NCBI GenBank assembly: GCA_049999725.1
Contig: JBNGIS010020695.1
Location: 60,326-89,684, forward strand
Direction of reading: 5' to 3'
Length of the DNA: 29,359 bases
DNA from: Haplomitrium mnioides
Lineage: Eukaryota > Marchantiophyta > Haplomitriopsida > Calobryales
Below the pieces are notes generated by a model. That model had not been told where the DNA came from. It saw only the letters and a program-made list of their open reading frames with translations, and did no database searches. Position 1 is the first letter of the stretch. Each line of letters begins with the position of its first letter. Below, one piece after another: positions 27,035 through 29,359 of this stretch. Position numbers and translations under genes: made by a program.

Positions 27035-27400
27035 GAGTTCGAAGAATCTTGCGAACTGGCGAGTCCGAAGAATCCCGCAGACTCTTTCAAAGTTGCCACG
27101 TTTCTGAAGTAGCGCCATTCGCCGCCATTTTCCAAGTGGAAGGTGGACCTCCACATTTGACCACGTGGTTGCGAAGTTAACCGCCTTGCGAAGAATCCCG
27201 CAGACTCCTCTGAAGTTGCCATGTTTCTGAAGTAGCGCCTTCTACTACCGTTTTCCAAGTGCATGTTGGACCGCCATGTTTGACCACCTGGTTCCGAAGT
27301 TGACCACCTTCTGATGATTCCCCCGGACTCCTCCAAAGTTGCCACGTTTCTGAAGTTGCGCCGTCCGCCGCCGCTTTTGAGGTGGAAGTTGGATCGTCAC
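27035..27400 (-). repeat. Inverted 123-bp LTR repeats, three units
   Basis: GAAGAATCCC or its variant GATGATTCCC starts at 27067, 27190 and 27313, a strict 123-bp period. Read on the minus strand, each unit gives GTGGCAACTT..GAGTCTGCGGGATTCTTCG and GGTCCACCTTCCACTTGGAAA. These align with the 123-bp units of the big LTRs (GTGGCAACTCGGAGGAGCCC...GGTCCGCCTTCC). The minus-strand end at 27035-27060 also resembles the 24-25-bp LTR unit. The long minus-strand frames here exist because 123 is divisible by three. Confidence 0.85.
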
Positions 27401-28020
27401 CGAAGTCCGAAGGCTGACATTTGAATCTGAAGTCCGAAGTCCAAAATCCAAAGTCCGAAGGCTGAGATCTGAAGTTTGAAGCCCGAACACTGAGATCCGA
27501 AGTCGAAAGTCGGAAGTTTGAAGTCTAAAGGTCGACAGCTGAATCCGAAGTCCGAAGGCTGAGCTCCAAATCTGAAGTCTGAAGTTCAAAGGCTGAGATC
27601 CGAAGTCCAAAGTCTAAAGTCCGAAGGCTGAGATCCAAAGTCTAAATTTGAAGTCTGAAGTCCGACGTCTGAAGTCTGAAGGCTGAGATCCGAAGTCTAA
27701 ATTTGAAGTCCAAAGTCCGAAGTCCGATGGCTGAGATCCAAAGTCAGGAGTCCAAAGGCCGACATCCTAATCCAAAGTCTGATGTCCAAAGTCTGAAGGC
27801 CAACATCCGATCCGAAGTCCGAAGTCCAAAGTCCGAAGGCCGATGTCCGAATCCAAAGTCCAAGGCTCGAATCTGAAGTCCGAAGTTCAAAATGCAAAGT
27901 CCAAAGGCTGAGATCCGAAGTCCAAAGTCCGAAGGTTGACATCCAAATCCAAAGTCCGAAGTCCAAAGTCTGAAGGCTGACATCCGAATCCAAAGTCCGA
28001 AGTCCAAAATCCGAGATCAA
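27400..28020. repeat. Heptamer minisatellite, (GTCCGAA)n and variants
   Basis: About 600 bp is built from GTCCGAA, GTCCAAA and GTCTGAA units, punctuated every few units by GGCTGAGATCC or GGCTGACATCC, which gives an irregular higher-order pattern. Because seven is not a multiple of three, every frame of a strand encodes the same seven-residue cycle. This makes long spurious minus-strand frames (SDFGLRT-like). It is not a gene. Confidence 0.92.
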
Positions 28021-28065
28021 GGTCGTCGACAGTTCCATCGCCGTTTGTGAAGGAGGCAGAACACG

Positions 28066-29316
28066 TGTCCCAACAAGAATGACTGTCACGCTAAAGAAGG
28101 GAAAAGACAAAGGAAGGAAAAAAGAAAAGGTATGCCCCTTCAAACGTTTTCCTGAGCTAAAGATGTCAAATTGGCATAAAATCAGTCTTGTTAGAAAGAG
28201 GACGACAAAACCCAGCTATGAGCACCAATTTCAGACTCTGAATATGAAAAAACAACCGTGCAGGCTGTGTGAAAAGGCAGGGTACACCCCTCAACCATCA
28301 AATATGAGAAACAGAGACCTTAAAAGAAAGGCCGAGATGAAAGGTTGAGGCTGGGGGAAAACAAGCACGAGGTATAGACTACCTTACTTTGAGACAGGAG
28401 GGACAGATTGTTTTGTGCAGAGAGAGCAGTGGGCTACGGGGGAAGGAGTTTTGGCGAGACCTAAAGTGAAGTGGGTGTACTCATGTAGAAGGACCATCAT
28501 AGGATGGAGGTGGACTGAGGAGGTGATGAGAATCAATGAGCAAGAGGCTCTAGAGGCTAAGACTACAAAGGTGAACTCATCTTTGAAGACATACCAACAT
28601 TTAGAGGTGGACCAATACTTAGAGGAGAGGAGAACTCTTTCAATTCGTGTTTCATGAGAGGTAGCCAAGGGGGGATCCTGGTGTCGTCTTAACTTTGGTT
28701 TGTGCTGGTGATCAGTCCCAGAAGCATTAAGAGAGTGCTCTTGGTGGCACATTTTGGTGAAGAAAGGGGAGGAGTTGCCACGTTACTGCCTGTGCACTAT
28801 GGGGAAGATCCAGCCAAGTATCGAGTGGAGTGGGTGGTTCAGCAGTTGGGAGGGTTGTCTTTTAGAGGTGGAAGTTAAATGAGACCTCTTCCAAGCATGA
28901 GAAAGTGAATTCAGGGCTTCTAGCAATGGAAGTTGAAAAACTATCTAGACGGAGTGTGTGAGTGAAGAGAGAGTGTGTAGAGTTGAATAATATTTTTGGT
29001 GTGGTTGTGCTTGCAGAATCAAGACTCATATTCGGAACTAAGGTTTTGAAACTTTATCTAGAACTTCAAATGCTAAGGGGATGTGTTGGAAAGTCTGAGG
29101 CAGATCTCGGAGGAGAATTTGGGCTGGTTTGGGTGAAAAAGAAGCTACTCTACTTACAATGCTGGTGGGGTTGGAGTGTTGGTGACGATTTGCTGCACGA
29201 TAGTGGGGAGAGTATGTTGGGAGGTTTGTAGTGTGTTGATAAACTATGATTTCTGCTCTCATTATACTTGTAGGGATTTGATGAGAACACTCTTGAAGAG
29301 GGAAGTGATGTTATAA

Positions 29317-29359
<43 letters not shown>
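28066..29359 (+). repeat. Partial LTR related to the 12-kb element, no minisatellites
   Basis: The segment 28464-28985 aligns with 12940-13450. Shared stretches include GTGTACTC, GGAGGTGGACTG, GCTCTAGAGGCT, AGGTGAACTCATC, CAGTTGGGAGG, TAGAGGTGGAAGT and GAAGTTGAAAAACTATCTAG, in the same order. A likely start is TGTCCCAACAAG at 28066, followed soon by CGCTAAAGAAG (compare TGTCAACCAAG and CGCTAAGGAAG at 19627). Only about 400 bp separate the start from the conserved block, against about 2 kb in the 12-kb element, so the minisatellite section is absent. The LTR tail is not reached before the window ends. A basic frame at 28079-28348 lies within it and has no recognised domain. Confidence 0.65.
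29320..29359 (+). repeat. (GA)n microsatellite at the window end
   Basis: GA dinucleotides run uninterrupted for about 39 bases to the last base of the window and probably continue beyond it. They begin after GTGATGTTATAAGTAA. Confidence 0.95.

Noticed and set aside
27245-28143. Long minus-strand frames (121, 148 and 87 codons)
   Set aside because: They come from the heptamer array, which encodes the same residue cycle in every frame, and from the 123-bp repeat, whose length is divisible by three. No protein family is indicated.
28079-28348. 89-codon basic frame with a CRLCEKAGY segment
   Set aside because: It lies inside the proposed LTR. A single Cys pair is not enough for a zinc knuckle, and I know no family it matches.
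29290-29320. GAAGAGGGAAGTGATGTTATAAG as a polypurine tract and LTR start
   Set aside because: It resembles GAAGGGGGAGTTATGTCAA at 19613, but similar purine runs with GAGTTAAGT also occur inside the LTRs (about 13650 and 13800), so it is more simply interior LTR sequence.

Overview
This window looks like repeat-rich intergenic DNA from the nuclear genome of a land plant, most likely a seed plant with a large genome. It has no rRNA, tRNA, CRISPR array or bacterial-style operon, and no intact cellular gene that I can recognise. What it holds is a layered set of decayed LTR retrotransposons: at least two Ty3/gypsy lineages and one Ty1/copia element, nested and partly inverted. The plant assignment rests on the retroelement types (a chromodomain gypsy element, a large-LTR non-chromodomain gypsy element, and a copia element with an initiator-Met-type primer site). 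It also rests on decay dominated by G-to-A and C-to-T changes, as expected of heavily methylated DNA.

Layout. (1) 404-1680, minus strand: a broken gypsy gag, with its 5' LTR at about 1730-3850. (2) 4402-8095, plus strand: a 5'-truncated chromovirus with RT, RNase H, integrase and chromodomain, then a polypurine tract and a 3' LTR carrying tandem repeats. (3) 8100-10878: AT-rich DNA with no recognisable gene. (4) 10884-22908, plus strand: the main feature, a 12-kb gypsy element bounded by a perfect 5-bp target-site duplication (ATACT). Its LTRs are about 3.2-3.3 kb and packed with three families of minisatellite. The internal part runs gag, protease, RT, RNase H, integrase and ends without a chromodomain or an env gene. 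About 0.4 kb covering the 5' LTR tail, primer binding site and gag start is missing. (5) 22914-25176: old flank, with a decayed primer-site remnant at 23311 and a 40-bp tandem repeat at 24519. (6) 25177-26381: a copia LTR, primer site and gag fragment. (7) 26424-29359: a perfect 14-bp hairpin, then a mosaic of LTR-derived modules related to element 4. The mosaic comprises inverted 123-bp repeats, a heptamer array of about 600 bp, and a partial plus-strand LTR, ending in a GA microsatellite.

How the parts relate. The minus-strand gag element (1), the 12-kb element (4) and the terminal mosaic (7) belong to one family. They share gag protein similarity, an 18-base block near the LTR 3' end, and the 123-bp LTR repeat. 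Comparing them locates the true LTR end (TGTCA...TGACA) and shows the deletion in element 4. None of the elements can be autonomous as it stands: every pol and gag frame carries stops or frameshifts. The most unusual material is the family's capacity to generate and rearrange minisatellites inside its LTRs. I saw no evidence of a new defence system or metabolic cluster.
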